Below, one piece after another: positions 36,589 to 45,446 of a DNA stretch of 64,000 nt. The notes under the pieces are model-generated. The model was not told the DNA's origin, ran no database searches, and saw nothing but the letters and a program-made list of their open reading frames with translations. The position numbers were made by a program, and so were the translations under genes. This stretch comes from Marinobacterium rhizophilum (GTDB taxonomy: Bacteria; Pseudomonadota; Gammaproteobacteria; Pseudomonadales; Balneatricaceae), in NCBI RefSeq assembly GCF_024397915.1, contig NZ_CP073347.1, positions 3,224,001 to 3,288,000 on the forward strand, given 5' to 3'. How positions within the stretch are numbered: the first letter of the stretch is position 1; every line of letters starts with the position of its first letter.

Positions 36589-37092
36589 CTATCGCAGCGT
36601 TATACATAGTCTCAAGACGGTCATGGAAATGCCGCTGCTGACCTCAACTCCGATCACCGCATGGAACACCGTGCCCACCGCCAGCGCCTGGGCGCCGAGA
36701 ATGCCGACACAGAAGACCAGCGAAAACAGCCCGGTACAAAGGCGCGCCGGTGCACCGAAGTGCTGCTCCATAATGTCACCGATGGTCTGTGCATTCACAT
36801 AGCGCTTCAGCCGTGGCGCTATATAGAGCCCCGACAGTACCGTGGCCATGGGGAAGGCGCTGGCGGCAAACATGAAGGCGTAGCCATCTTCAAACGCCTT
36901 GCTGGCGCGCCCCATGGAGGCACCGCCACCGAGAAAGGAGGCCGCCAGGGTGGCAAACAGGATGGGTCAGACGATACGGTTGCCCGCCACGGCAAAGTCG
37001 GCGCTGGATTTGACCTTCCTGACGCTGCGATAGCCGATGTAAATCAGCAATGTGAAGTAACCGATCAGGCCCAGCGTATCGTACCGGAGCAT
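36589..37092 (-). pseudogene. Broken sodium:solute symporter gene
   Basis: The minus-strand reading starts at 37092 with LRYDTLGLIGYFTLLIYIGY and continues to AVAGNRIV, then meets an in-frame TGA (36967-36969) where the family has Trp, then resumes PILFATLAASFLGGGASMGR and YIAPRLKRYVNAQTIGDIME. It is recognisable as the first three to four helices of an SSS-family symporter. After about residue 165 the similarity stops abruptly, so the gene has both a nonsense change and loss of its C-terminal two thirds. Confidence 0.8.
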
Positions 37093-37116
37093 GTCACAGC
37101 TCCGGCTGTTTCGTAG

Positions 37117-37366
37117 TTAACGGATTGGCCACTCGGTCAGGCGACTCGGATCGTCCTGCCGTTCGAGAATACGCGCAGGCAACTGTTCGACAAACACCCG
37201 GGTGATACCCGAGCGCGGCAGATCCGCCGCAGACATGATACCGAACTTGAGCCGGGTCTAGGGCTCGAAGCGCCGAAAAACAACCTTGCCGGGGGACGCA
37301 TAGCTGCAATAACCGGTCACCGGTACCGGGTCCATAATGCAGACGCCAATCCCCCGTGCAACAAAG
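37117..37366 (-). pseudogene. C-terminal fragment of a LysR-family regulator
   Basis: The minus strand reads FVARGIGVCIMDPVPVTGYC, VVFRRFEP, stop, then LKFGIMSAADLPRSGITRVF and a terminal stop at 37117-37119. This is the typical end of a LysR effector domain. It has an in-frame TAG (37258-37260) and no DNA-binding half, so it is dead. It abuts the racemase-like remnant on the other strand. Confidence 0.7.
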
Positions 37367-37372
37367 CACAGC

Positions 37373-37498
37373 GCCCTGCTTGATCGCCTTCCTGACATCG
37401 ATGCCCTGGTGCTCGAGTGCACCGGCCTGTCCTGCTTTTCGCCCCGCATGGTGGCCGCCAGGGTACAGCACGTCGGCGTGCCGGCATTTCGGCCCTGA
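37373..37498 (+). pseudogene. C-terminal remnant of an Asp/Glu-racemase-family gene
   Basis: The plus-strand frame reads ALLDRLPDIDALVLECTGLS and then MVAARVQHVGVPAFRP before a stop. The LVLECT motif with the catalytic Cys, and the following VGVP, match the second half of aspartate/glutamate/hydantoin racemase-like proteins. Only about 41 codons remain. I infer homology from the motif alone. Confidence 0.5.
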
Positions 37499-37591
37499 CA
37501 AACGCCGGGCTTCGCAGCAGTTGCCAACGGCTGTCACACAACGATAATGGAGGCCCTATTCCGTTGCCTGAGCGCACTCACAAGGGCTTTC

Positions 37592-38542
37592 ATGTCGTCT
37601 TCCTTTGGCTTTGACCTGCGTACCCTGGAGGCTTTCGTCCAGATCGCCGAAACCGGCAACCTGACCCTGGCCGGACAGCGCCTGGGCATGAGCCAGTCGT
37701 CGCTGTCACAGCTCCTCACCAACCTGGAAGCCGAGATGCGCGTCGAACTGATGGACCGCAGCGTCCGTCCCATGGAAATCACCACTGCCGGACGCTACCT
37801 GTACGACCGCGCCCAAAGCCTGCTGCAGGAGGCACGCCTCACCAGCCAGAAAATGCGCAAGGCCGACTACAAGTTGCTGCGCCATGTAAAGATCGCCCTG
37901 GTGGACTCCATCATCACCGCCGTGGGCAAGCCCCTGATCGATGTGCTGCGCCGGCGTACCCAGAGCTGGGCCGCCATCACCGGGCAGTCCCATCTGCACG
38001 CCCACATGCTGCTGTCGCGCCAAGCCGACATCATCATCTCCGACGATCCGCTGGCCGACCACTCGGACCTGGACCGCCACCGTATTCTGAAGGAGCCCTT
38101 TGTACTGGCGGTACCCAACGACTACAGGGGGCCCAAAACCCTGGCCGAGGTGCTGCAGCGACTGGACTTTATCCGTTACAGCACCAGCTCGCTGATCGGC
38201 CAGGACGTGGAGCGCTTTCTGCGCCTGGCGCGCCAGGAACCGCCGCTACGGCTGCAGCTCGACAATTCCTTCGCCGTGGTCGCTGCCGTGGCCAGCAATA
38301 TCGGCTGCACCATCACCACACCGCTGTGCCTGTTCCAGAGCGGCATCCGCCAGCACCAGGTCACGCTGCTGCCCCTGGGGCACGGTTTTGCCCGCGAGAT
38401 CACCCTCACCACCCGCAAGGACGAGCTGGGCGACCTGCCCGGCATGATCGCCCGGGACTGCCGGCACATCCTGCAAAAGAGTTTCGTGGCCGAAATCGGT
38501 GCCGAATACGGCTGGCTGCTGCCGCAGATCAAGGTGGAATAG
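37592..38542 (+). CDS. LysR-family transcriptional regulator
   Basis: 316 residues. The helix-turn-helix is FDLRTLEAFVQIAETGNLTL with MSQSSLSQLLTNLEAEM, and the effector domain covers about 95-300. The ATG at 37592 is preceded by CAAGGG; a Met 15 codons upstream has no site. It sits beside a cluster of gene remnants (36.4-37.5 kb), so its original target may be lost. It is convergent with the amidotransferase gene, with low-complexity repeats in the 148-bp gap. Confidence 0.9.
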   Translation: MSSSFGFDLRTLEAFVQIAETGNLTLAGQRLGMSQSSLSQLLTNLEAEMRVELMDRSVRPMEITTAGRYLYDRAQSLLQEARLTSQKMRKADYKLLRHVKIALVDSIITAVGKPLIDVLRRRTQSWAAITGQSHLHAHMLLSRQADIIISDDPLADHSDLDRHRILKEPFVLAVPNDYRGPKTLAEVLQRLDFIRYSTSSLIGQDVERFLRLARQEPPLRLQLDNSFAVVAAVASNIGCTITTPLCLFQSGIRQHQVTLLPLGHGFAREITLTTRKDELGDLPGMIARDCRHILQKSFVAEIGAEYGWLLPQIKVE

Positions 38543-38553
38543 CGCTCGAGGCA

Positions 38554-38587
38554 GGGGCAAGGGGCAAGGGGCAAGGGGCAAGGGGTG
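38554..38587 (+). repeat. GGGGCAA short tandem repeat
   Basis: Four to five head-to-tail copies of the 7-mer GGGGCAA just after the LysR stop. It is a simple-sequence tract that may vary in copy number by slippage. Confidence 0.9.
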
Positions 38588-38595
38588 GTACCCCG

Positions 38596-38627
38596 AATTA
38601 CAAATTACGAATCACGAATTACGAATG
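38596..38627 (+). repeat. AATTACGA direct repeats
   Basis: A+T-rich short repeats (AATTACAAATTACGA followed by ATCACGAATTACGAAT), markedly poorer in G+C than the flanks. Such tracts occur dispersed between genes in some proteobacterial genomes; the function is unknown. Confidence 0.8.
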
Positions 38628-38690
38628 ACCCGCAGCACCCCATAGTCCGTGGCACGCGCGCAGCGGACTATGGGACACAGATAGGTCGAT

Positions 38691-39395
38691 TTACCCTGCG
38701 TTGAAGAAATTGATGATCCAGCGCATCACCAGCACATCATCAACCTCGGCACTGAGGGAGTGCAGCGCCTCACGCACCCGGTTCGGTGGAATGCGACTCT
38801 GCCGGCTGAGGGTCAATTCGCGAGAATACTCCCTGGAAAACTCCGGATGCCCCTGCACGCTGAGCAGATGGTCCTGGTACTGCAGCATGTAATAGGGGCA
38901 GAAGGCACTGCTGGCCAGCACCTCGAACCCCTGCGGCAATCGACTAACCTGATCCTGGTGGCTGACCACCAGGTCGATACCCGGCTTGAACGGCTCCATC
39001 CAGGGCTTGCGGTGATCGATCTGGTTGAAGGACACCCCGACACCCCAGCCCCGTGCCGACTGTTCGACCTCACCGCCCAGCGCCCGTGCCAGCAGCTGAT
39101 GACCAAAGCAGACACCGGCAAATTTTTTCTTGCCGGCATCGAGACGACGGATAAAGCCTGCCAGTTCGTCCACCCAGGCCAGGCCGTCCAGCACGCCGTG
39201 ACGACTGCCGGAGGTGATATAGGCATCACACTCATCGATATCGGCCGGCAGTTCGCCGAGCCGCACATCGTAAACCGCAAACTCCAGCTGCGGGTCGACC
39301 TGCAGCATCAGGTCACGGAACATCTGTGGATAGTTGCCGAACGCCGGCTGCAGCTGCTCCTGCACGTCGTCGCACTGCAGAATGCCAATTTTCAT
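38691..39395 (-). CDS. Class I glutamine amidotransferase / gamma-glutamyl hydrolase
   Basis: 234 residues. The triad is complete: nucleophile Cys96 in FAGVCFGHQLLARALGG, and the His-Glu pair in VQGHPEFSREYS. Stand-alone class I amidotransferases of this kind cleave gamma-glutamyl amides, as in the hydrolysis steps of the Puu and Ipu pathways. Lying at the end of a run of genes for a permease, GS-like ligase, ALDH and alcohol dehydrogenase on the same strand, it is the likely last enzyme, releasing glutamate and an amino acid. A 225-bp gap with a small inverted repeat separates it from the dehydrogenase gene, so it may have its own promoter. Confidence 0.88.
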   Translation of the reverse strand: MKIGILQCDDVQEQLQPAFGNYPQMFRDLMLQVDPQLEFAVYDVRLGELPADIDECDAYITSGSRHGVLDGLAWVDELAGFIRRLDAGKKKFAGVCFGHQLLARALGGEVEQSARGWGVGVSFNQIDHRKPWMEPFKPGIDLVVSHQDQVSRLPQGFEVLASSAFCPYYMLQYQDHLLSVQGHPEFSREYSRELTLSRQSRIPPNRVREALHSLSAEVDDVLVMRWIINFFNAG

Positions 39396-39421
39396 CGCGC
39401 TCTCCTGTTTATTTAATCTGT

Positions 39422-39446
39422 ACAAATAGGTTCCCTCCCTATTTGT
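39422..39446. promoter_or_regulatory. Inverted repeat upstream of the amidotransferase gene
   Basis: ACAAATAG (39422-39429) and CTATTTGT (39439-39446) are exact reverse complements with a 9-nt spacer, 27 bp upstream of the amidotransferase start. It could be an operator for the catabolic operon or an mRNA hairpin. Confidence 0.45.
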
Positions 39447-39620
39447 CCGTCACGCCATAACTCTTTAGCCTGAAAGAATGAGCGCAGGTGCGCCGACGTG
39501 CTGAATTCTCCCGGGTGAAGAGATGGCGCTCGCACTGGCCTGCAGTCAATGATAAAGCCTCCCTGCTTCATCTATTGACCCGGGTTAATAGCTGGCTTGG
39601 GCGCGCCGGCAGCGGGCTAG

Positions 39621-40796
39621 TCAGAGCTCGCCTCGAATGGCACGACCGCAGAGCGCACTGTACTGCCCGGCGCTGAAACGGACCGGATTGCCGCCGGCGG
39701 ACGGGTCCTCGGTGGCCATGCGGCCGATTTTCTCAAGCTGGCTCTCGTCGATGCCGATCTCGCCCAGGCTGTGGGGAATGCCGACTTCTGCACGCAGTTG
39801 CAGTACCCAGTCAAGAAAGCCATCGAAGCTCGCATCGGCCAGGCCGATATAGCGGGCGGCGCGCTCGATTCGCTCCCTCACCACTTCGCGGTTTGCCTTG
39901 AGCACGTAGGGCATCAGGATGGCATTGAGCAGGCCATGGTGGGCATCGAACAGCGCCCCCAGCGGATGGGCCAGCGCATGCATGCCCCCGAGACCTTTCT
40001 GAAAGGCCGTGGCCCCCATGGATGACGCCACTATCATCTGCATGCGCGCCTCCAGGTCCGTGCCGTCAGCCACGGCCCGTGGCAGGTATTCACGCACCAG
40101 ACGAATGCCTTCGATGGCGATGCCCTCGGCCATGGGGTGCCAGAACGGCGAGCAGAGCGCTTCGAGGTTGTGGGACAGCGCATCCATGCCGGTGGCGGCG
40201 GTGACCTTCGGCGGCAGGCCAACGGTCAGGGCCGGGTCCAGAATCACGATGCCCGGCAACATCCTGGGGTGAAAGATGATTTTTTTGATGTGCTGCGCAT
40301 CGTCGGTAATCACCGAGGCGCGGCCGACTTCCGAGCCAGTGCCGGCGGTCGTGGGCACCGCCACGATCGGCGCCACGCCCTCGGCATCAACGCGGGTCCA
40401 GTTGTCGCCCACATCCTCGAAATCCCACAGTTCCAGCGTCTGGCCGGCCATCAGTGCCACCGCCTTGGCCGCATCCAGCGCAGAGCCGCCGCCAAAGGCG
40501 ATAACGCCATCGTGCTCGCCGGCCCGGTAGGCCGCCAGGCCATCCTCGACGTTCCTGCCGGTGGGGTTGCCCTTGATATCGCTGAACAGGCCGATGCGCA
40601 GCCCGGCAGCCCGGCACTGCGCCTGGGCCTCGGCCAGCATCGGCAATGCCGCAAGACCGGGGTCGGTGATCAGCAGCGGCGCCTGCATGCCCAGCGCCCT
40701 GCAGCTGTCGGCCAGTTCACTGATGCGACCGGCACCGGCGCGAATGCTGTTGGGGTAGTTCCAGTTAGCGTTCAGGTTTTCATAGCTCATGTTCAT
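39621..40796 (-). CDS. Iron-containing alcohol dehydrogenase
   Basis: 391 residues of the type III Fe-ADH family. The nucleotide-binding part has GVIAFGGGSALDAAKAVALM and PTTAGTGSEVGRASVI; metal ligands are in GMDALSHNLEALCSPF and MHALAHPLGALFDAHHGLLN (His clusters). It oxidises primary alcohols to aldehydes. In this cluster its probable substrate is a gamma-glutamylated amino alcohol such as gamma-glutamylethanolamide, feeding the aldehyde dehydrogenase encoded 54 nt upstream. That substrate is inferred from context. Confidence 0.93.
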   Translation of the reverse strand: MNMSYENLNANWNYPNSIRAGAGRISELADSCRALGMQAPLLITDPGLAALPMLAEAQAQCRAAGLRIGLFSDIKGNPTGRNVEDGLAAYRAGEHDGVIAFGGGSALDAAKAVALMAGQTLELWDFEDVGDNWTRVDAEGVAPIVAVPTTAGTGSEVGRASVITDDAQHIKKIIFHPRMLPGIVILDPALTVGLPPKVTAATGMDALSHNLEALCSPFWHPMAEGIAIEGIRLVREYLPRAVADGTDLEARMQMIVASSMGATAFQKGLGGMHALAHPLGALFDAHHGLLNAILMPYVLKANREVVRERIERAARYIGLADASFDGFLDWVLQLRAEVGIPHSLGEIGIDESQLEKIGRMATEDPSAGGNPVRFSAGQYSALCGRAIRGEL

Positions 40797-40850
40797 GTTC
40801 TCTGCTTGAGGTCACCGGCCAGAGGCCGGTCACCGGAATCGGTTGGGCGC

Positions 40851-42242
40851 TCAGATGCGGGTCTTCAGATGAAACGACTTGGGCCTTGTCAGCTGCTCAA
40901 AACCGACGCTCGACAGGGTACAGCCGCGACCGGAGTTCTTTACACCGGTCCAGGCCAGGGCCGGGTCCAGATAATCGCAGCGGTTGATAAAGAAGGTACC
41001 GGTGTCCAGTTGCTCGCCGATGGCCACGCCGGCATCGATATCCCGGGTGAAGACCGAAGCGGTGAGGCCAAACTCGGAGTCGTTCATCAGCGCCACGGCT
41101 TCGTCATCCGAGCTGACCTTCTGAATGGCCACCACCGGGCCAAAGGTTTCTTCCGTCATGACCCGCATACCGTGGTGCACCTGGGTCAGCACCTGGGGCG
41201 CCAGGTAGGCACTGCCAGGGGCATCCAGCGGAAAATCGGCCGGGTTGATATGGGCGATGGCGCCGGCGGCAACGGCCTCGCTCACCTGGCCGCGGATAAA
41301 GTCGGCGGCGCTGGCGCGCACCACCGGCCCCAGAGTAGTGTCGGGATCATCGGAACGGCCCAGCCGGTATTGTTTCACCAGCACCACCGCCTGCTCGACA
41401 AAGCGGTCATAGACAGACTCGTGCACATAGATGCGCTCGATGCCGCAGCAGGACTGGCCGGAGTTGAAAAAGGCGCCATCGACGGTGGTTTCCACCGCAT
41501 AGGCAAGATCCGCATCGGCCCGCACATAGGCCGGATCCTTGCCGCCGAGTTCCAGCCCCACGCCGATAAAGCGTCCTGCTGCGGCTTTTTCCACCATGGT
41601 CCCGCCCGGCACCGAACCGGTAAAGCAGACATGGTGAATGCGTTCATCCTGGATCAGGCCCTGGGTGTCGGCATGGGCCAGGTGCAGGTACTGGAACACG
41701 CCCTCTGGCAAACCGGCGGCGGCAAAGGCTTCGGCGAAGCGTTCGGCGCAGAGCGGCGTCTGGGCGGAGTGTTTCAGAATCACGCTGTTACCGGCCAGGA
41801 TCGCCGGAATGATGGCATTCACCGCCGTCATGTAGGGGAAGTTCCAGGGCGCAATCACGAACACCGTGCCCACGGCTTCACGGGTGATATAACGGCTGAA
41901 GCCCGATTTTTCCGCTAGTTGAATCGGCTGCAGTGCCTCGGTGGCGGCGGCGATCATGTAGCGGGCGCGCTCTTCCAGCCCGCCCACCTCGCCGGCGGCA
42001 TAGCGGATAGGCCGGCCCATTTGCCAGCACAGTTCCAGTGCGATTTCGTCCTTGCGGGCGACAAAGGCATCCACCATGCGGCTGCACAGCGCCATGCGCT
42101 CCTGCAGCGATGTGCGCTTCCAGGACTGCTGGGCCGAGGCGGCCCGGGCCAGGCAGGCGTCTATCTCGCCGGCCGTGGCGTAATCGCGCACCACGTATTC
42201 GGAACCGTCAATCGGGGACAGGGGTTTCAGCTGTTTGCTCAT
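40851..42242 (-). CDS. Aldehyde dehydrogenase
   Basis: 463 residues of the ALDH superfamily. It shows VFVIAPWNFPYMTAVNAIIP, the catalytic Glu in GLELGGKDPAYV and the catalytic Cys in FFNSGQSCCGIERIYVH. It oxidises an aldehyde to a carboxylate with NAD(P). It is co-transcribed with the Fe-ADH gene (54-nt gap) and the GS-like gene (62-nt gap). By context the substrate is probably gamma-glutamyl-aminoacetaldehyde or a related gamma-glutamyl aminoaldehyde; PuuC and Ipu-type enzymes do the equivalent step. Confidence 0.94.
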   Translation of the reverse strand: MSKQLKPLSPIDGSEYVVRDYATAGEIDACLARAASAQQSWKRTSLQERMALCSRMVDAFVARKDEIALELCWQMGRPIRYAAGEVGGLEERARYMIAAATEALQPIQLAEKSGFSRYITREAVGTVFVIAPWNFPYMTAVNAIIPAILAGNSVILKHSAQTPLCAERFAEAFAAAGLPEGVFQYLHLAHADTQGLIQDERIHHVCFTGSVPGGTMVEKAAAGRFIGVGLELGGKDPAYVRADADLAYAVETTVDGAFFNSGQSCCGIERIYVHESVYDRFVEQAVVLVKQYRLGRSDDPDTTLGPVVRASAADFIRGQVSEAVAAGAIAHINPADFPLDAPGSAYLAPQVLTQVHHGMRVMTEETFGPVVAIQKVSSDDEAVALMNDSEFGLTASVFTRDIDAGVAIGEQLDTGTFFINRCDYLDPALAWTGVKNSGRGCTLSSVGFEQLTRPKSFHLKTRI

Positions 42243-42304
42243 GTCTGTACTCGTCTCAATTCAGGTACCCGTCGCGACGGGCGGATCATCGGCTGCTGCC
42301 GGGC

Positions 42305-43684
42305 TCAGATAATTTCGAAGTAGCGCTGCAGCTCCCAGTCGCTCACATGCTTGCGGTATTCCTGGCACTCCCATACCCGGGTGGCGGCGTAATGCTCGAC
42401 AAAGGCCTCGCCGAACAGCTCCTTGGCCGCTTCGCAATCCCGCAGTGCCACGGCGGCCTCGTGCAGGGAGAGCGGCAGCGCCAGGCTCTGCGGATGCGGC
42501 TGACTGTAGGCATTGCCCTGCACGGCCTCCTCGGGTTCAACCGCGTTCTCAATGCCCCACAGGCCCGCGCCCAGTGCCGCCGCCAGGGCGATATAGGGGT
42601 TGGCATCGGCGGAGCCCAGGCGAAACTCGACCCGCTGGGACTTCTCTGATCCCGGAATGACCCGCAGCGCAGTGGTACGGTTTTCCACCGCCCAGGTCGC
42701 ATCCGTGGGCGCCCAGAAGCCCGGAATCAGGCGAGAATAGGCGTTCACCGTCTGGGCCATCATGGCCAGCAGTTGCGGCATCAGCTTCTGCTGCCCGCCG
42801 ATGAAGTGGCGCTGCTGCCGGCTCATGTTGTGCGGCTGCGTGGGGTCATGGAACACCGAGCCGGAACCGTCCTTGTGCCTGAGCGACATGTGGATATGTC
42901 CGGATTGCCCCGGATAGTCGTTGGACCACTTGGCCATGAAGGTGGCCATCATGTTGTTGCGCTGTGCCCACACCTTGGTGAAGGTCTTGAACAGCGCGGC
43001 CTTGTCGGCCGCATCCGAGGCGTTATCCACCACCAGGGCGGCCTCCAGCACACCGGGGCCGGTTTCGGTATGCAGGCCCTCGATGGGGAAATCCATCTGG
43101 CGCGAGAATTCGAGCAGATCATGGTACAGCTCGGCGTGCACGGAGTTGCGCAGCATCGAATAGCCATGGAAGCCCGGGGTGATGGGTTTCAGGTCACGAT
43201 AGCCCTTCTCGCGAATCGAGTCCGGCGTCTCGTTGAACAGGAAGAATTCGTACTCGAAGGCCGCGTACGGCTCAAAGCCCATCCGGTCGGCGCGCTTGAG
43301 CACGCGCTGCAACAGGTTGCGCGGGCAGACGGTATCGGCTGGCGCATCGAATTCGCAGATAAACAGCAGCATGTCCTTCTCGAACGGCAGGTCACGGCAG
43401 GTATGGGGCAGGACCCGCACCGGTGCATCCGGATAGGCGGTGTGCCAGCCGGTGTATTTGACGCCGACGTTTTCATACAGCTGATCATTGGAATCCCAGC
43501 CCAGCACCACGTCACAGAAGGCAAAACCGCTTTCCAGCGCACTGAAAAACTTCTCCTTGCACATGTACTTGCCGCGCATGATGCCATCGACATCATAGAG
43601 CCCCACCTTGACGTCACGCAGGCCGCGTTCTTCCACGATCCGTTTGGCATCGGCAACCGTTTTTACATCTCTGGGATTCATCAT
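42305..43684 (-). CDS. Glutamine-synthetase-family gamma-glutamylamine ligase
   Basis: 459 residues with the GS catalytic fold (GQSGHIHMSLRHKDG, YAAFEYEFFLFNETPDS with the metal-binding Glu, and VENRTTALRVIPGSEKSQRV). It lacks the GlnA adenylylation region and starts with a GS-beta-grasp-like stretch (RDVKVGLYDVDGIMRGKYM), as in PuuA, IpuC and GlnA4-type enzymes that glutamylate amines rather than ammonia. With an ethanolamine permease upstream and ADH, ALDH and hydrolase genes downstream, the likely reaction is ATP + glutamate + ethanolamine (or a similar amino alcohol) to a gamma-glutamyl amide. A GAGG site lies 9 nt before the start. Confidence 0.9.
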   Translation of the reverse strand: MMNPRDVKTVADAKRIVEERGLRDVKVGLYDVDGIMRGKYMCKEKFFSALESGFAFCDVVLGWDSNDQLYENVGVKYTGWHTAYPDAPVRVLPHTCRDLPFEKDMLLFICEFDAPADTVCPRNLLQRVLKRADRMGFEPYAAFEYEFFLFNETPDSIREKGYRDLKPITPGFHGYSMLRNSVHAELYHDLLEFSRQMDFPIEGLHTETGPGVLEAALVVDNASDAADKAALFKTFTKVWAQRNNMMATFMAKWSNDYPGQSGHIHMSLRHKDGSGSVFHDPTQPHNMSRQQRHFIGGQQKLMPQLLAMMAQTVNAYSRLIPGFWAPTDATWAVENRTTALRVIPGSEKSQRVEFRLGSADANPYIALAAALGAGLWGIENAVEPEEAVQGNAYSQPHPQSLALPLSLHEAAVALRDCEAAKELFGEAFVEHYAATRVWECQEYRKHVSDWELQRYFEII

Positions 43685-43773
43685 CTTGGATATCCTCGGG
43701 GCAGGCTGAGCGCCTCAGCCTGCCGTTCTTATTGTCATGTCCGCAGGCCTGTCGGCCTGCGCAAAGGCTCTGC

Positions 43774-45207
43774 TTAGCTCAGCTCGGATTCGGCCCGGGC
43801 GATGGCTTCGAACTCCTCCTCCGGTGCCCGGGCGACGAGGCGATGGCGACTGTAGAAGGCAAAGTAGGCCACCATGACCGCATAGAAGACACCACTCCAG
43901 ATGGCCGCTTCGGTGCTCACCAGAAAGGTGGAGGCAAAGGCCGCGATGGACAGTACAAAGGCGATGCCGGAGGTCAGGGAACCGCCCGGCGTTTTATAGG
44001 GGCGTTCCAGCTCAGGCTCCTTGCGGCGCAGAATCATGTGGGACAGGGTCATCAGGGCATAGGAAATGGTTGCGCCGAACACCGCCATGGTAATCATCAG
44101 GTCCCCCTCGCCGGTCAGGGACAGTCCGAAGCCGATCAGGCCCGGAACGACAAGCGCCAGGGTGGGCACCTTGTTGCTGCCGGTTACCGACAGCCAGCGT
44201 GGCAGGTAGCCGGCTCGGGACAGGGCAAACACCTGGCGTGAATAAGCATAGATAATGGAAAAGAAGGATGCGATCAGGCCGAACAGCCCCACCAGGTTGA
44301 CGAAGGTCGCTGCGCTTGAGTCCTCACCGTAAACTGCCTGCAGCGCGCCCACCAGCGGGGCGCCGTGATCCTTCATCAGATCGGCGCCGGCCACACCGGG
44401 CGCCAGAAACAGTACCAGGATACCGAACACCAGCAGCACGGCCATGGCGGTGATGATGCCGCGGGGCATGTCCCTCGCCGGGTTCTTGCATTCTTCCGCC
44501 GCCAGCGGTACGCCCTCGACCGCCAGGAACAGCCACATGGCAAAGGGCAGCGCCGCCCAGATGCCGATATAGCCTTCGGGTAAAAAGCTGCTGGCACCGG
44601 CGGCGGCCGTGTTAATGCTGACATCGAACAGGTTATCAACACTGAAGTACGGCAGGGTGCCGACGATAAACACCAGGATGGCAGCCACCGCGAGCCCGGT
44701 GATCACCATCATGATCTTCAGTGCCTCCCCGGCACCCCACAGGTGAATGCCGATAAAAACCGCGTAGAAGGCCGCATAGACCAGCGGACCATCGAGCCCG
44801 AACAGCTCATTGACGTAGCCACCGATAAAGATCGCGATAGCGGCCGGCGCAATGGCGTACTCGAGCAGAATGGCGGTACCGGTCAGGTAGCCCCCCCAGG
44901 GGCCCAGGGCCCGGCGGGCAAAGCTGTAGCCGCCACCGGCAGTAGGCAGGGAGGCCGACAGCTCGGCCAGGCTCAGCACCTTGCAGCTGTACATCAGCGC
45001 CATCAGCACCGTGGCAATCAGCATGCCGCCAAAGCCGCCCTGCCCCAGGCCAAAGTTCCAGCCGGCAAAGTCGCCGGAAATCACGTAAGACACCCCAAGG
45101 CTCGCCAGCAAAATCCAGCCGGCGGCGCCCTTTTTGAGCTGGCGCTTGTCGAGGTAGTCGCTGGAAACGGACTCGTATCCCACCGAGGTGGTCGTCATCT
45201 CTGTCAT
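43774..45207 (-). CDS. eat: Ethanolamine-type APC permease
   Basis: 477 residues with twelve helices. The start KRQLKKGAAGWILLASLGVS and ISGDFAGWNFGLGQGGFGGM, with PTAGGGYSFARRALGPWGGY and LTGTAILLEYAIAPAAIAIF, are characteristic of the Eat/ethanolamine permease group of the APC family. It would import ethanolamine with protons. The start at 45207 has GAGGG 8 nt upstream; the longer open frame upstream is unsupported. It is the first gene of the putative amino-alcohol operon, 89 nt ahead of the GS-like gene. Confidence 0.87.
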   Translation of the reverse strand: MTEMTTTSVGYESVSSDYLDKRQLKKGAAGWILLASLGVSYVISGDFAGWNFGLGQGGFGGMLIATVLMALMYSCKVLSLAELSASLPTAGGGYSFARRALGPWGGYLTGTAILLEYAIAPAAIAIFIGGYVNELFGLDGPLVYAAFYAVFIGIHLWGAGEALKIMMVITGLAVAAILVFIVGTLPYFSVDNLFDVSINTAAAGASSFLPEGYIGIWAALPFAMWLFLAVEGVPLAAEECKNPARDMPRGIITAMAVLLVFGILVLFLAPGVAGADLMKDHGAPLVGALQAVYGEDSSAATFVNLVGLFGLIASFFSIIYAYSRQVFALSRAGYLPRWLSVTGSNKVPTLALVVPGLIGFGLSLTGEGDLMITMAVFGATISYALMTLSHMILRRKEPELERPYKTPGGSLTSGIAFVLSIAAFASTFLVSTEAAIWSGVFYAVMVAYFAFYSRHRLVARAPEEEFEAIARAESELS

Positions 45208-45446
45208 CGAAAAAACCCTCTGCGATCCCGGAACCCGGGTCGGCCTGTTGTTATTGTTTGAGTCGCTCAGGAAGGCCCGCAGGCCAGCCCGGCAAAACGG
45301 GTACGCCAGCCACTCTAGCCCGCCGATACCGCGACACCTACACAGGTTAAAGGCCAGCAATAGGGTAGTATCGATTTTTTTAATACTATGATTTTTTCGT
45401 TTAATATCAGACCACTCGGTAAGGCTTCAGCCCGAAACGGGGCCTG

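Noticed and set aside
40137..41918. A 593-codon plus-strand frame opposite the Fe-ADH and ALDH genes
   Set aside because: Runs antisense across two genes with intact catalytic motifs.
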